This document shows, piece after piece, positions 25,101 to 33,085 of a DNA stretch of 64,000 nt. The stretch lies in NCBI GenBank assembly GCA_033856275.1, contig JAWVFJ010000051.1:1-64000 (forward strand). The letters run 5' to 3'. Each line of letters opens with the position of its first letter. The stretch's first letter is position 1. Made by a program: the position numbers and the translations under genes. The notes under the pieces were generated by a model. That model searched no databases. It saw only the letters and a list, made by a program, of their open reading frames with translations, and was not told the origin of the DNA. The stretch comes from VRUE01 sp033856275 (GTDB lineage: Bacteria > Actinomycetota > Thermoleophilia > Solirubrobacterales > 70-9).

Positions 25101-25526
25101 CGCAAGGACCTCGATGTCGAGGTCCTGCGCAGCACCGAACTGGAGAGGGCCGAGAACGGCGACATCGTCGAGGTAGCGGGCATGGTCGTCGCCCGCCAGC
25201 GCCCCGAGACCGCCAACGGCACCGTCTTCATGCTGCTCGAGGACGAGCGTGGCACCGTCAACCTGGTCGTTCCCCCACCTGTCTACGAGCGCTGTCGCGC
25301 CGCCGTCCGCGCCGCACCCCTGGTCCGCGCCAAGGGCAAGCTCGAGCGCCACGAAGGCACCACCAACGTAGTCGTCTCCGCGGTCATCGAGCTCGACCGG
25401 TCGAAGCCATCGGAGGTCAAAGCGGCAAAGAAGCTCGCCGCTCGCCCGCGGCGCGTCCGCAAGCGAGCCGTGGCTGAGCTACGCGCCGTTGCTCCCGCCG
25501 GCCACAGCTTTGGCCGCCGCCGTTGA
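22149..25526 (+). CDS. dnaE2: Error-prone DNA polymerase III alpha subunit DnaE2
   Basis: The 1125-residue protein is the SOS-induced mutagenic C-family polymerase. The start is ATG 22149, overlapping the previous stop; the PHP domain begins at once with E-L-H-A-H-S-A-F-S-F-L-D-G and F-A-L-T-D-H-D-G. The polymerase core follows: P-G-R-G-R-G-S-S-V-S-S near 375 and catalytic M-P-D-I-D-L-D-F-P near 418-426. V-R-P-G-P-I-Q-G-G lies near 654 and the G-F-P-K-A-H-S-A-A-F-G loop near 772. A C-terminal OB domain (E-V-A-G-M-V-V-A-R-Q, about 1009) completes it. It acts with ImuB at stalled forks. Its 3' end overlaps the antisense gene at 25479 by 48 nt. Confidence 0.95.
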   Translation: MARQAPYVELHAHSAFSFLDGTSTPIELASAAAELGYPSFALTDHDGIWGSMEFVQACKGFEIQSIVGTELMVRVGLAGPPAGSCAHVTLLVENAVGYRNLCRLLTAAHSHTRSNSQRSAEQPWVNWEILEEHAEGLVCLSGCAGAGAVASLWERGEVAKGAETARRLLGAFGRDRFRIELQRPYWRRDRSRNGWLAGLAGRLGVPAVATGNVHSHARRRARLQDAFVTVRLGMTLEESEPLRRGNSKSVLESPAAMAARFAEHPEAVAETLRLAERLEFDLSRELGYRYPREEEPGVDRKLAEICRSLLVERYAGAPHRGKAEADLERELETIRALGLSGFFLLHRDLLELARKVADEVRGRDSARSILPPGRGRGSSVSSIVCYLTGLSHIDPVENGLNSSRFLNEEVGKEIEATMPDIDLDFPRDIREKLIPRVHERYGADRSALVAAFPTYRPRGAVRDLGKALGLPQKEIEKVAGMVGFHERKGDIEKDVIAAIGAERAAAPRWQKLLELCPEAMGLPRHASQHPGGMVISTRPLIDVCPVVPAAMEGRQIVQWDKDSCNDAGFLKIDLLGLGMLSAVERCVEEVGRTRGESLDLSRIPFDDPKTYKSIQAAETTGVFQIESRAQMSMLPRTQPENLDDLTVQVALVRPGPIQGGAVHPYIERLKRRREDPEGFEAPYEHPLLENVLRDTLGTIVFQEQVIEVAIALAGFSAPQADSLRRAMSRKRSEEAMREHHDRFIGGATKKQVPTEVAEKVWTQIQGFSGFGFPKAHSAAFGLLAYQSAWLRIHRPQEFLCALLNEQPMGFYPPDALVHEAQRRGVCLAGPNANRSRVLCHVERIEGELTVRIGLGYVKGVHEEEMKSLVAGRDRSGDYAGIADLASRSGASRDALERLAWAGALDELVGKEGAWIPGAGAGRREALWEAGAAGTGVRHGEDVQMALPLEPPRAPKLDPLGDWERTIADYRSIGMTLDEHPMGLMRKDLDVEVLRSTELERAENGDIVEVAGMVVARQRPETANGTVFMLLEDERGTVNLVVPPPVYERCRAAVRAAPLVRAKGKLERHEGTTNVVVSAVIELDRSKPSEVKAAKKLAARPRRVRKRAVAELRAVAPAGHSFGRRR

Positions 25527-26081
25527 GGACTGCGAGACGGCCGCCGCGGTGATCTTCGACTCGTCCACCCAAGCGGGCTTTTCGTCGTAGACCTCGATCT
25601 CCTCGTCGCCGACGGTCTTCTTCGAGGTGCTCCCGCGCAGCACGAGGTAGGAGGTACCGCTTTCGCCGCGGTCGACCTTGAGCACCGGACATCCCTCCTC
25701 CTCTTCCCTCAGCCACACCGTCATCAGCGAGTTGGAGGATGGCCCGGCTCCCGCGGCGGCCGATCCCCATCTGCTGCTGCGATCCGCGTAGACCCGCCCC
25801 AGTATGTCGGCGGCGGCCGCCAGCGAGACGCCGATCAAGGCGGCCGCGGTCACGCCGAGCGTCGCGATCGTGATTGACGTGCTGACTTCCACTTTCGCGG
25901 CCTTGAGAACGCCCAGGACCGCCGGAAACAGGACGCCGACCACGACACCGAGCTTCTTCGCGTACTGCGTGATGTCGAACTCGGGCGCTTGGACCGTCGC
26001 CTTTTTTGGGTCTTTCTTGTCTGCCTCGTGGTTAACCGGTTGCCCGACGATCGATTTAAGCAATTCCATCAAGGTGTTCAC
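25479..26081 (-). CDS. Membrane protein of unknown function
   Basis: I do not recognise this 200-residue protein. It has a cytoplasmic start rich in Lys/Asp, two close hydrophobic segments (about 42-62 and 66-92, the second very Ala/Ile-rich), then a soluble region with G-C-P-V-L-K-V-D-R-G and an Ala/Ser-rich tail. The GTG start at 26081 has a strong GGGAGGAG ribosome-binding site. Its last 16 codons overlap the end of dnaE2 on the opposite strand. It is the only gene between the SOS operon and the HxlR regulator. Confidence 0.6.
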   Translation of the reverse strand: MNTLMELLKSIVGQPVNHEADKKDPKKATVQAPEFDITQYAKKLGVVVGVLFPAVLGVLKAAKVEVSTSITIATLGVTAAALIGVSLAAAADILGRVYADRSSRWGSAAAGAGPSSNSLMTVWLREEEEGCPVLKVDRGESGTSYLVLRGSTSKKTVGDEEIEVYDEKPAWVDESKITAAAVSQSSTAAAKAVAGGSNGA

Positions 26082-26176
26082 CGCACCACTCCTCCCGGTT
26101 GGATGCGTCCAGCATATGCCTGAAGGAGAGTAGTAATCAACCGACTTTTTGCAATTACCCGAAGACCGGCAATCGC

Positions 26177-26875
26177 CTACACCAGGGTCGCAGTGGCCTC
26201 CGGGGAAACCTGGCGGGCGCAGGGCTCGGGCATCGGGAAGAGGCGCAAGAAACGCTTGGCAGCCTGCTTGCTGCCCTCTATCTGAGCGGCGCCTGAAGCA
26301 GTTGCATCGTCAATGCCGAGCTGGCCGGCGAGGATCGCGGCCAGGGTGCCGGCGTCGGCGACGACGATCGCGGCGACCGGGTTCTCCGCCGCTCCTCGGC
26401 GGAGCTTGAGCTCTCCGTCGGCAATCTCGATGTGGAAATGCTCCCCGCCGATCCGCAGCTCATAGCTCCCCGCGACGCCGGCCGCGGTCTCCGTGTCGAA
26501 GAGCGAGCGCAGGGCGAGGACGATCGAGTCCGGACCGATCGCCTGTGAGTCGGGCGGGATCGGCGAGCGGGCGCCCCAGGCGCCGAGCTGGGTGACGACC
26601 GGCTCCAGCTCGCGACCCCACTCGGTCAGCTCATAGACAGAAGAGGCAGCGGGCGGGGGCAGCTGGCGGCGGCGGATGATCGCACTGTGCTCAAGCTCAC
26701 GCAGCCGGTCTGAAAGGATGTTGGTACTCGCGTGCGGGAGACCCGCGCGGAGGTCGGTGAAGCGCTTCGGGCCGAGCAGCAGTTCGCGCACTATGAGCAG
26801 CGCCCAGCGCTCCCCCACCAGGTCAAGTGCGTAGGCGAAGCGACAGGCCTCGCCGTAGGTGCGGTCAGTAGCCAT
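26177..26875 (-). CDS. HxlR-family regulator with C-terminal SCP2-like domain
   Basis: The 232-residue protein starts with an HxlR winged helix: C-R-F-A-Y-A-L-D-L-V-G-E-R-W-A-L-L-I near 11-28, with the single conserved Cys as a possible redox or electrophile sensor, then L-R-A-G-L-P-H-A-S-T-N-I-L and the wing S-V-Y-E-L-T-E-W-G. Residues about 125-225 form a sterol-carrier/SCP2-like domain, a known fusion in actinobacteria. It is divergent from the MFS exporter and probably controls it. Its promoter is leaderless. Confidence 0.83.
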   Translation of the reverse strand: MATDRTYGEACRFAYALDLVGERWALLIVRELLLGPKRFTDLRAGLPHASTNILSDRLRELEHSAIIRRRQLPPPAASSVYELTEWGRELEPVVTQLGAWGARSPIPPDSQAIGPDSIVLALRSLFDTETAAGVAGSYELRIGGEHFHIEIADGELKLRRGAAENPVAAIVVADAGTLAAILAGQLGIDDATASGAAQIEGSKQAAKRFLRLFPMPEPCARQVSPEATATLV

Positions 26876-26882
26876 CGAAACA

Positions 26883-26912
26883 AGTTTACAACGGCTTAAT
26901 ACGGATATGCAA
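26883..26912 (-). promoter_or_regulatory. Leaderless promoter of the HxlR regulator
   Basis: On the complement strand TTGCAT (26907-26912), an 18-bp spacer and TAAACT (26883-26888) precede the ATG by 7 nt. The AT-rich stretch to 26945 between the two divergent starts is the likely operator region for both genes. Confidence 0.55.
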
Positions 26913-26983
26913 GTGAGTGGTTGTTTTTTTGAACTATCTGCTAGGGTGCGCGATCCGAGCAGACCAGGGCGAAGGAGGCCTAG

Positions 26984-28489
26984 ATGACAGCCGAAGCACC
27001 AACAGCCACACAGGCCACCGAGGCTGATCGCAGCCGCTGGCTCGCCCTCTACGTTCTCTGCGCGGGCGTTCTGATGATCGTCCTCGACGTGACGATCGTC
27101 AACGTCGCGCTGCCGACGATCCAGGACAGTCTCGGCTTCTCCCAGAGCGGCCTTGCCTGGGTCGTCAACGCCTACCTGATCCCCTTCGGTGGCCTGTTGC
27201 TGCTGGCGGGTAGGTTGGGCGACCTGCTCGGACAGCGGCGCATGTTCCTGATCGGCCTCGCCGTCTTCACCGCCGCCTCACTGCTTTGCGCTGTCGCCGA
27301 GAATCAGGCGATGCTGATCGCGGGACGCTTCTTCGCCGGCGTTGGCGGTGCGCTCTCCTCTGCCGTGGTCCTGGGGATGATCGTGACCATGTTCCCGGAG
27401 CCACGGGAGCAGGCGAAAGCGATCGGGGTCTACGGCTTCGTCGCCTCCGCCGGCGGCTCGATCGGCCTGCTCCTGGGTGGCGCGCTGACACAGGCGATCA
27501 GCTGGCACTGGATTTTCATCATCAATCTGCCGATCGGTCTTGCGACGGCCTATGGCGCCCTGCGCCTGGTCGACGACAAGCCCGGTATCGGTTTCAAGGC
27601 AGGGGCCGACATTCCCGGCGCCGCTCTGATCACCAGCTCGCTGATGCTTGGCGTCTACACGATCCTCGGCGTCAACCAGCATGGCTGGGGTTCGGCCCAG
27701 ACCCTGGTTCTCGGTGCGGTCTCGATCGCCCTCGGCGCCGCCTTCATCGCCCGTCAGGCGCGGATCGAGAACCCGCTTATGCCGCTGCGCCTCTTCCGCT
27801 CGCGCAACGTCGTCGGGGCGAACACGATCCAATCGTTGCTGGTCGCTGGGATGTTCGGCATGTTCTTCCTCGGCGCCTTGTACCTGCAACGGATCCTCGG
27901 CTACGACGCGCTCCAGGTCGGGCTTGCCTTTCTGCCGACGACGATCGTGATGGGGACGCTCTCACTTGGCTTCTCCGAAAAGCTGATCATGCGCTTTGGA
28001 CCGAAGACGACGCTGGTCCCAGGCGTGATCGCGGTGGGCGCCGGCTTGCTGCTCTTCGCCCGCACGCCGGTCGACGGCACCTACTTCACCGACCTGCTGC
28101 CACCGCTGCTGCTGGTCGGCGCCGGCGTCGGCACCGCCTTCCCCTCGCTGATGACCCTGGCGATGTCGGGGGCGACGCCGGAGGACGCGGGCCTCGCCTC
28201 CGGCTTGGTCAACACCAGCATGCAGGTCGGCGGTGCGATCGGGCTTGCGGTCCTGGCGACGCTGGCGACCGAGCGCACCGACAGCAAGCTCGCCGATGGC
28301 GCCGGCCAGCTGGCAGCCCTCAACTCCGGCTACCACCTCGCCTACGTGATCGGCGCGATCCTGGTCGCCGTGGCGACCGTCGTCGCCGTGACCGTCCTGC
28401 GCGAAGTTCCGATGCCCTCACCGGAGGAGATGGCCGAACACGGCCAGCAGCCTGCCGGCGAGCGCGAGCCGGCCTACTCCGAGGCCTGA
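26984..28489 (+). CDS. MFS drug exporter, DHA2 (14-TMS) family
   Basis: The 501-residue protein has fourteen predicted membrane segments. L-D-V-T-I-V-N-V-A-L-P-T-I (about 34-46) is motif D1 of the DHA2/EmrB-QacA family, and G-R-L-G-D-L-L-G-Q-R-R (about 76-86) is the cytoplasmic MFS motif A. G-S-I-G-L-L-L-G-G-A-L-T near 159-170 is motif C of antiporters. It probably exports toxic organic compounds with proton exchange. An AAGGAGG ribosome-binding site lies 7 nt before ATG. It is divergent from the HxlR gene, the likely repressor, and its 3' end overlaps the antisense sigma factor by 16 nt. Confidence 0.92.
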   Translation: MTAEAPTATQATEADRSRWLALYVLCAGVLMIVLDVTIVNVALPTIQDSLGFSQSGLAWVVNAYLIPFGGLLLLAGRLGDLLGQRRMFLIGLAVFTAASLLCAVAENQAMLIAGRFFAGVGGALSSAVVLGMIVTMFPEPREQAKAIGVYGFVASAGGSIGLLLGGALTQAISWHWIFIINLPIGLATAYGALRLVDDKPGIGFKAGADIPGAALITSSLMLGVYTILGVNQHGWGSAQTLVLGAVSIALGAAFIARQARIENPLMPLRLFRSRNVVGANTIQSLLVAGMFGMFFLGALYLQRILGYDALQVGLAFLPTTIVMGTLSLGFSEKLIMRFGPKTTLVPGVIAVGAGLLLFARTPVDGTYFTDLLPPLLLVGAGVGTAFPSLMTLAMSGATPEDAGLASGLVNTSMQVGGAIGLAVLATLATERTDSKLADGAGQLAALNSGYHLAYVIGAILVAVATVVAVTVLREVPMPSPEEMAEHGQQPAGEREPAYSEA

Positions 28490-29667
28490 CTCCCCATCCG
28501 GTTGAGCTGCCGTTCCAGGAAGCGGCGCTCGACCGGGTTGGTCGCCAGCTCGAGTGCTCGCTCATAAGCCGCCGCTGCCTCGGCATCGCGACCGAGACGT
28601 CGCAGTAGGTCGGCGCGGGCGCCGTGCAACGGGTGGTATTCGTCGAGGGCCTCGATTGCATCGATCGCCTCCAGGCCCGCCTCGGGCCCATCGCGCATCG
28701 CCACCCCCGCGGCCCGGTTGAGCTCGACAATCGGGCTTGGCGCGATCTCGGTGTGCCATTCGTAGAGGCGGACGATGCGGTCCCAGTCGGTCTGCGCTGC
28801 GCTCGTCGCTTCGGCGTGGACCGCGGCGATGCGGGCCTGAATCGTGTAAAGACCGGCCGGGCCGCGGGCCGCCGCTTCGCGCGAGAGCTCAAGGCCCTCG
28901 ACGATTCGCTCGCGGTCCCAGAGCGAGCGGTCCTGGTCCTCGAGCAGGACGAGTTCGCCATTGCCGTCGACCCGGGCTGGGCGCCGCGCGTCGGTGAGCA
29001 GCATCAGGGCCAGCAGGCCGCGCGCCTCGGGCTCCTGCGGCAACATCGCGACGAGGATGCGGGCCAGCCGGATTGCTTCGCCACTCAGCTCGGCGCGCAC
29101 CAGCTCTTCGCCGCCGGCCGCCAGGTAGCCCTCGTTGAAGATCAGGTAGAGCGTCGCCAGCACCGCCGGCAGGCGGTCGGGCATCTGCTCGACGACGGGG
29201 ACCTCATAAGGGATGTTGTTGGCGGCGATCTTGCGCTTGGCGCGGACGATTCGCTGCGCCATCGCGCTCTCGCCGCTGAGAAAGGCGCGGGCGATCTCAC
29301 CGGTGCTGAGGCCGCCGAGGCTGCGCAGTGTCAGCGCCACCCGCGCCTCGATCGCTAGCGCCGGGTGGCAGCAGGTGAAGATCAGCCGCAGGCGGTCGTC
29401 CTCGATCTCACCCAACCGCTCTCCCGGTCCCGCCTCTGGCTCGGCGTGCAGCCCTTCCAGTCGCGCCAGCGCCGCGACCTTGTCGTGCAGGACGCTCTCG
29501 CGGCGCAGGCGGTCGATCGCCCGGTTGCGGGCGACCTGGGTGATCCAGGCGCCTGGGTTGGCCGGCACCCCTTCGTGCGGCCAGCGCTCCAGGGCGACGA
29601 CGAAGGCCTCCTGGACCGCCTCTTCGGCGACGTCGAAGTCGCCGGTGACGCGGACCAGCGTCGCCAC
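28474..29667 (-). CDS. ECF42-type RNA polymerase sigma factor, module 1
   Basis: ECF42 factors have sigma2-sigma4 domains and a long TPR-like C-terminal extension that replaces an anti-sigma factor. Here sigma2 (D-F-D-V-A-E-E-A-V-Q-E-A-F, P-G-A-W-I-T-Q-V-A-R-N-R) and sigma4 (L-S-T-G-E-I-A-R-A-F-L, M-A-Q-R-I-V-R-A-K) are followed by L-Y-L-I-F-N-E-G-Y, D-Q-D-R-S-L-W-D and a helical C-terminus, 397 residues from GTG 29667. The homologous region begins about 18 codons upstream (F-R-E-E-S-G-R-A) in the same frame but has no ATG, GTG or TTG, so the true start is uncertain. It follows its DGPF partner gene and shares its ECF42 promoter. Confidence 0.9.
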   Translation of the reverse strand: MATLVRVTGDFDVAEEAVQEAFVVALERWPHEGVPANPGAWITQVARNRAIDRLRRESVLHDKVAALARLEGLHAEPEAGPGERLGEIEDDRLRLIFTCCHPALAIEARVALTLRSLGGLSTGEIARAFLSGESAMAQRIVRAKRKIAANNIPYEVPVVEQMPDRLPAVLATLYLIFNEGYLAAGGEELVRAELSGEAIRLARILVAMLPQEPEARGLLALMLLTDARRPARVDGNGELVLLEDQDRSLWDRERIVEGLELSREAAARGPAGLYTIQARIAAVHAEATSAAQTDWDRIVRLYEWHTEIAPSPIVELNRAAGVAMRDGPEAGLEAIDAIEALDEYHPLHGARADLLRRLGRDAEAAAAYERALELATNPVERRFLERQLNRMGSQASE

Positions 29668-29723
29668 CGCCCGTCCCGACTCCTCCCGGAAGGCGCGGCT
29701 GGCGACGCTGTCGCGAGCGACGG

Positions 29724-30104
29724 CTACGAGCGTTCCGCCTTCTCCAGCAGTTCCTTGCCGCTGGCGACCATCGGCCGGATTTCGACGTGACCGCTCTTCA
29801 GCGGGACCTTCTTCGCCCAGGCCAGGGCCTCGTCGAGGTTCTCGACGTCGATCACCCAGAAGCCGGATAGCTGCTCCTTGGTCTCGGCGAAGGGACCATC
29901 GGTGACCAGCGGCTCGTCGTCGCCGTAGTGGACGGTGGTCCCGGTGGCACGCTCCTGCAGGCCGCCGCCGGTGACGAAGGCGCCCGCCTCGGTCAGCTCG
30001 GCGTTGAACTGACCCATCTCGGTCAGGTTCTTCTTCACCTCGTCGGGCGTGACGTCCTCCCAGCTGCGCTCCTCGGCGATCAAAGCAAGCATGAACTCCA
30101 TCTC
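29724..30104 (-). CDS. DGPF/YCII-domain protein, partner of ECF42 module 1
   Basis: The 126-residue protein starts at ATG 30104 with AGGAGG 8 nt upstream. It has the ferredoxin-like YCII fold with V-T-D-G-P-F-A-E-T-K-E near 74-84, the D-G-P-F motif that gives the family its name, and ends E-I-R-P-M. DGPF proteins are the conserved partners of ECF42 sigma factors; their biochemical role is unsettled. An ECF42-type promoter (30153-30179) precedes it. A second, diverged DGPF/sigma pair lies at 45073-46724. Confidence 0.9.
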   Translation of the reverse strand, partial: EMEFMLALIAEERSWEDVTPDEVKKNLTEMGQFNAELTEAGAFVTGGGLQERATGTTVHYGDDEPLVTDGPFAETKEQLSGFWVIDVENLDEALAWAKKVPLKSGHVEIRPMVASGKELLEKAERS

Positions 30105-30152
30105 GGTTCCTCCTGTCTCATCAGCAGCGCCGTTCGCCGCTCTCACCCTAAC

Positions 30153-30179
30153 GACGAACGGCGCTCGCTCAGATCGACA
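30153..30179 (-). promoter_or_regulatory. ECF42-type promoter of module 1
   Basis: On the complement strand TGTCGA (30174-30179), a 17-bp spacer and CGTC (30153-30156) match the published ECF42 promoter pattern (TGTCGA in the -35 region, CGA/TC in the -10 region). It lies 48 nt before the DGPF start codon and implies autoregulation. Confidence 0.8.
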
Positions 30180-30309
30180 GGCAGGTGAGGGAATTACCCG
30201 CATCGGGGTACGAGGCGAGCACCGATCCACCCCAACCCGCACGGCATGGAAGGTGGGCGCGCCTGCACTCGTGGCGGCGGTGAAAGCGGAATAAGCCCGT
30301 GAGGAGCGC

Positions 30310-31179
30310 TCAGCCTGTGGCCGCGATAAGAGCCTGAGCCAGGCGCTGCGGGTCTTCGAGCTGGGGGTAGTGGGCGAGCTCCGGTAGTTCGTTCACCGGC
30401 ACCTCGGGGCGAAGCTCCCGCAGCGCCGCCAGCACTTCGGTCGTCGCCACCGGATCCTGAAGGCCCCAAGCGAGGCTGAGCTTGCCGTCCCAGTCGCGGA
30501 TCGCGCCGTGCCAGCGCCCGGCGTGCTCTTCGCGCTGGTCCATGTAAGAGATGAGGCGGTGGCCGAGGGTGCGGCCGCCGTTGTGGCAGACGAGCGACCA
30601 TTGGTCCTCGGCCTCCGCCTCGCTGAGCGGATGCGCAGTGGAGAAGACCGAGCCGAACTGGTGGCGGAAGACGCGCTTGTTGGAGAGCCGTGCGAAGAGC
30701 GGGCCGAGGCGGCTGCGCAGCGCCCGCTGTGCTGGGGTCGGGCTGGCCGCCTCCAGCACCATGCTGCCATTGAAGAGCACGAGCCCGGCGATCTCCATCT
30801 CCAGTCGGCCCTCGAGGTCGCGGGCCATCAGCTCGTTGGCGACCGAGGTGCCCATGTCGTGGGCAATGACGAAAACGGGCCGGCCGCCGCCATGCCGCCG
30901 CACCAGCTCCTCGGTCAGGTCGGCCTGCCAGAAGAGGCTGTAGTCGTGCTCGCGCGGCTTCTCGGAGAGGCCGAAGCCGAGGAAGTCGAAGGCGAGCACG
31001 TTCGGCCCTGGGATCTCTTCCAAAAGCAGCCGCCAGTCGTAGGAGCTGGAGGGGAAGCCGTGCAGGAGCAGTAGCAGCGGCCCTTCGCCTTGCTGCCGAA
31101 AGGTGTGGATCGAGTAGCCGCCGAACTCCTCGCTCTCGCCGCGTCCCTGCCAGGCGCGAACGCGCTCAGTCAGTCCCAT
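30310..31179 (-). CDS. Alpha/beta hydrolase (haloalkane dehalogenase/epoxide hydrolase-like)
   Basis: The 289-residue alpha/beta hydrolase has the oxyanion loop L-L-L-H-G-F-P-S-S-S-Y-D-W (about 38-50) and the nucleophile elbow V-I-A-H-D-M-G-T-S-V (about 103-112), in which Asp replaces Ser, as in dehalogenases and epoxide hydrolases. The late A-H-Y-P-Q-L-E-D-P holds the catalytic His. It is cytosolic. Substrate is unknown. A second, unrelated alpha/beta hydrolase follows upstream on the same strand. Confidence 0.85.
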   Translation of the reverse strand: MGLTERVRAWQGRGESEEFGGYSIHTFRQQGEGPLLLLLHGFPSSSYDWRLLLEEIPGPNVLAFDFLGFGLSEKPREHDYSLFWQADLTEELVRRHGGGRPVFVIAHDMGTSVANELMARDLEGRLEMEIAGLVLFNGSMVLEAASPTPAQRALRSRLGPLFARLSNKRVFRHQFGSVFSTAHPLSEAEAEDQWSLVCHNGGRTLGHRLISYMDQREEHAGRWHGAIRDWDGKLSLAWGLQDPVATTEVLAALRELRPEVPVNELPELAHYPQLEDPQRLAQALIAATG

Positions 31180-31207
31180 CGCGCCGCTTCAGTGGAGCGC
31201 ATCCGAC

Positions 31208-31233
31208 ATTGACCACACTGCGGTGGGGTCAAT
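31208..31233. repeat. ATTGACC palindrome at the hydrolase stop codon
   Basis: ATTGACC (31208-31214) and GGTCAAT (31227-31233) enclose a 12-nt loop, as in the 11248-11283 element. It overlaps the stop codon of the 31229 gene and lies before the 30310 gene, so it may attenuate read-through between the two hydrolases. Confidence 0.55.
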
Positions 31234-32074
31234 CTCCGAAGCGCTTGACGAAGGCGAGGGCGTTCTCGGCGACCTCGCGCCAGCCGTGGTCGATCGTCAG
31301 CGCGTGGCCGCGGTTGGGCATTTCGATGTGCTCGGTCACGCCGGGATTCTGGCTCTGCTTCTTGTAGGCCGCCTTGCTCATCGCCGGCGGCACGGCGTGG
31401 TCGGCCTCGCCGGTGAAGATCAAGAGTGGCCCGCGCTGCGGGTTCTTGGTGTCCGCCTTGGTCTCCGAATTGGGGTTGAAGTTCGCCATCGCTGCCTGGA
31501 AGAGCGGCTTGCCGGGCGCGGCGACGTGGTAGGTCTCATAGAGCGTCCGCGCCTCGTCCTCGTCGATCGCGTTGGCCCAGCTGTAGCGGAACTGCTCGAA
31601 GCTGAGCGTCACCGTGCGACCGCGGTTGAGCGGATTGCGCAGCGCCGGCAGCGCTGTGCGAAGGGCGGGGATCGGCAGCGGCAGCACGCCTTTGAAGGGC
31701 GCCGGGTCGACCGCGACCGAGGCGATCGAGAGGCCGCGTCCGGCGAGGATCTGGGTGATCAGGCCGCCGAAGGAGTGGCCGACGATCGCCGGTTTCTTTT
31801 GCAGTCCGTCGATTGCCTCGGCGAAGTGGTCGGCGACCGCGGTCACGCCCACGCCGGCGAGTGCCTGGGGATTGGCGCGTGCCGCTTCAACGGTATCCGG
31901 ATCGCCGGGCCAGCCCGGCGCCAGCGGCGCGTAGCCCGCCTCTTCGAAGAAGTCCATCCAGTTCTGCCAGCTGCTCGGCAGCAGCCAGAGGCCGTGGACG
32001 AAGACGACTGGCGTCTTCCCCGATGCGTTCGCTCGCTCGACCTGTTCTGCCTCGCCCTGTGTGATCGTCGCCAT
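31229..32074 (-). CDS. Alpha/beta hydrolase (serine esterase-like)
   Basis: The start at ATG 32074 has an AAGGA site 8 nt upstream. The 281-residue protein has V-V-F-V-H-G-L-W-L-L-P near 22-32 and nucleophile elbow I-V-G-H-S-F-G-G (about 96-103) with Ser, then G-E-A-D-H-A-V-P-P (acid) and N-R-G-H-A-L-T (His). The triad is therefore complete. It resembles the cytosolic alpha/beta-hydrolases often annotated as non-haem chloroperoxidase-like esterases. Its stop overlaps the palindrome at 31208. Substrate is not predictable. Confidence 0.85.
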   Translation of the reverse strand: MATITQGEAEQVERANASGKTPVVFVHGLWLLPSSWQNWMDFFEEAGYAPLAPGWPGDPDTVEAARANPQALAGVGVTAVADHFAEAIDGLQKKPAIVGHSFGGLITQILAGRGLSIASVAVDPAPFKGVLPLPIPALRTALPALRNPLNRGRTVTLSFEQFRYSWANAIDEDEARTLYETYHVAAPGKPLFQAAMANFNPNSETKADTKNPQRGPLLIFTGEADHAVPPAMSKAAYKKQSQNPGVTEHIEMPNRGHALTIDHGWREVAENALAFVKRFGD

Positions 32075-32143
32075 GTGCACGTCCTTGGGTGAAAGTTCTT
32101 TCGCATCGTCAGATAGACGAGCGCCGCGGTCGATGAAGCGTCC

Positions 32144-33067
32144 ATGTTCTCATTCCGAAGCAAATCCGAGTCAGCGCGGAATGTCTTCGCGACAATCCCC
32201 CTCCTAGCCATCTGTGCTTTGCTGGCGGCGATTCCCGCGCTGGCGGGGGCCGCGCCGCCGGAAGGAGAAGAAGAACCGCCGGTTCCGCAGCTCGTTTTCG
32301 AACCGGCCAGCTACGACTTCGGCCTGCAACCGCTCAATGGCAACCCGAGCCAGGGGACATTGCAACTGCGCAACAACGGCGCTGCCGCCGTCCAGGTCTC
32401 ATCGACTGAAATCTCTGGCGGCAACGGCACCTTCTCGCTGGGTCCGAGCGATTGCAACAACAGGACGCTGAATCCCCACGAAACCTGTTCGGTGCAGATC
32501 TTCTTCGGCCCCTATGACGCGGTGCCTTTTGCAGCCCAGTTGCGCGCCAGCTCCGAAGGGGGCTACAGCGTCACTGCCAACCTCAGCGGCGAAGGCGGCC
32601 GGTCGATCCTCTCTGCCGCCACCGACCCGACCAACTTCGGCTCCGTGCAGGTCGGGTCCGGCGGTGTAACCAAGACGATCGACATCACCAATAAAGGCAA
32701 CATGCCTGGCGGCGCCTTCATCGCCGTGATCTCCGGCGGCGCGGTGGGCAGCTTTCACCTACTCGATGAGAACTGCACCGGCGTCCTGCTGAGCCCTGCC
32801 GCGACCTGCAACCTGCAGGTCAGCTTCGACCCGATCACCACCGGCGCCAAGACGGCGCGCCTCTTCCTCGTTGGAGACGGGGACGGCGGCACCCAGATCA
32901 CCCTCTCGGGTATCGCCCTCGAGTCTGAACCGGTGGAGGGCGAAGGGGCTTCGAACTCTGTTGCCATTGCGGCCGCCCAGCCTTCCCGGAAGCACCGCGC
33001 GCGTCCGAGGGCGCAGCGGCGTCGTGGCGGCTGGGTCGGCCTTGCGTACCAGCGGTCGCTGCGTTAG
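32144..33067 (+). CDS. Secreted protein with two ASH/choice-of-anchor-D domains
   Basis: A signal peptide (about 1-36, A-L-A-G-A-A) leads a 307-residue protein. Two Ig-like repeats follow: F-E-P-A-S-Y-D-F-G (about 52-60) with N-P-H-E-T-C-S-V-Q-I-F-F, and T-D-P-T-N-F-G-S-V (about 160-168) with S-P-A-A-T-C-N-L-Q-V-S-F. Such ASH-type beta domains are found in exported proteins and bind other macromolecules. The tail is very basic (R-K-H-R-A-R-P-R-A-Q-R-R-R-G-G) and may bind acidic wall polymers. No catalytic motif is seen. Confidence 0.75.
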   Translation: MFSFRSKSESARNVFATIPLLAICALLAAIPALAGAAPPEGEEEPPVPQLVFEPASYDFGLQPLNGNPSQGTLQLRNNGAAAVQVSSTEISGGNGTFSLGPSDCNNRTLNPHETCSVQIFFGPYDAVPFAAQLRASSEGGYSVTANLSGEGGRSILSAATDPTNFGSVQVGSGGVTKTIDITNKGNMPGGAFIAVISGGAVGSFHLLDENCTGVLLSPAATCNLQVSFDPITTGAKTARLFLVGDGDGGTQITLSGIALESEPVEGEGASNSVAIAAAQPSRKHRARPRAQRRRGGWVGLAYQRSLR

Positions 33068-33085
33068 AGCTGGAAAGCTCACCGG

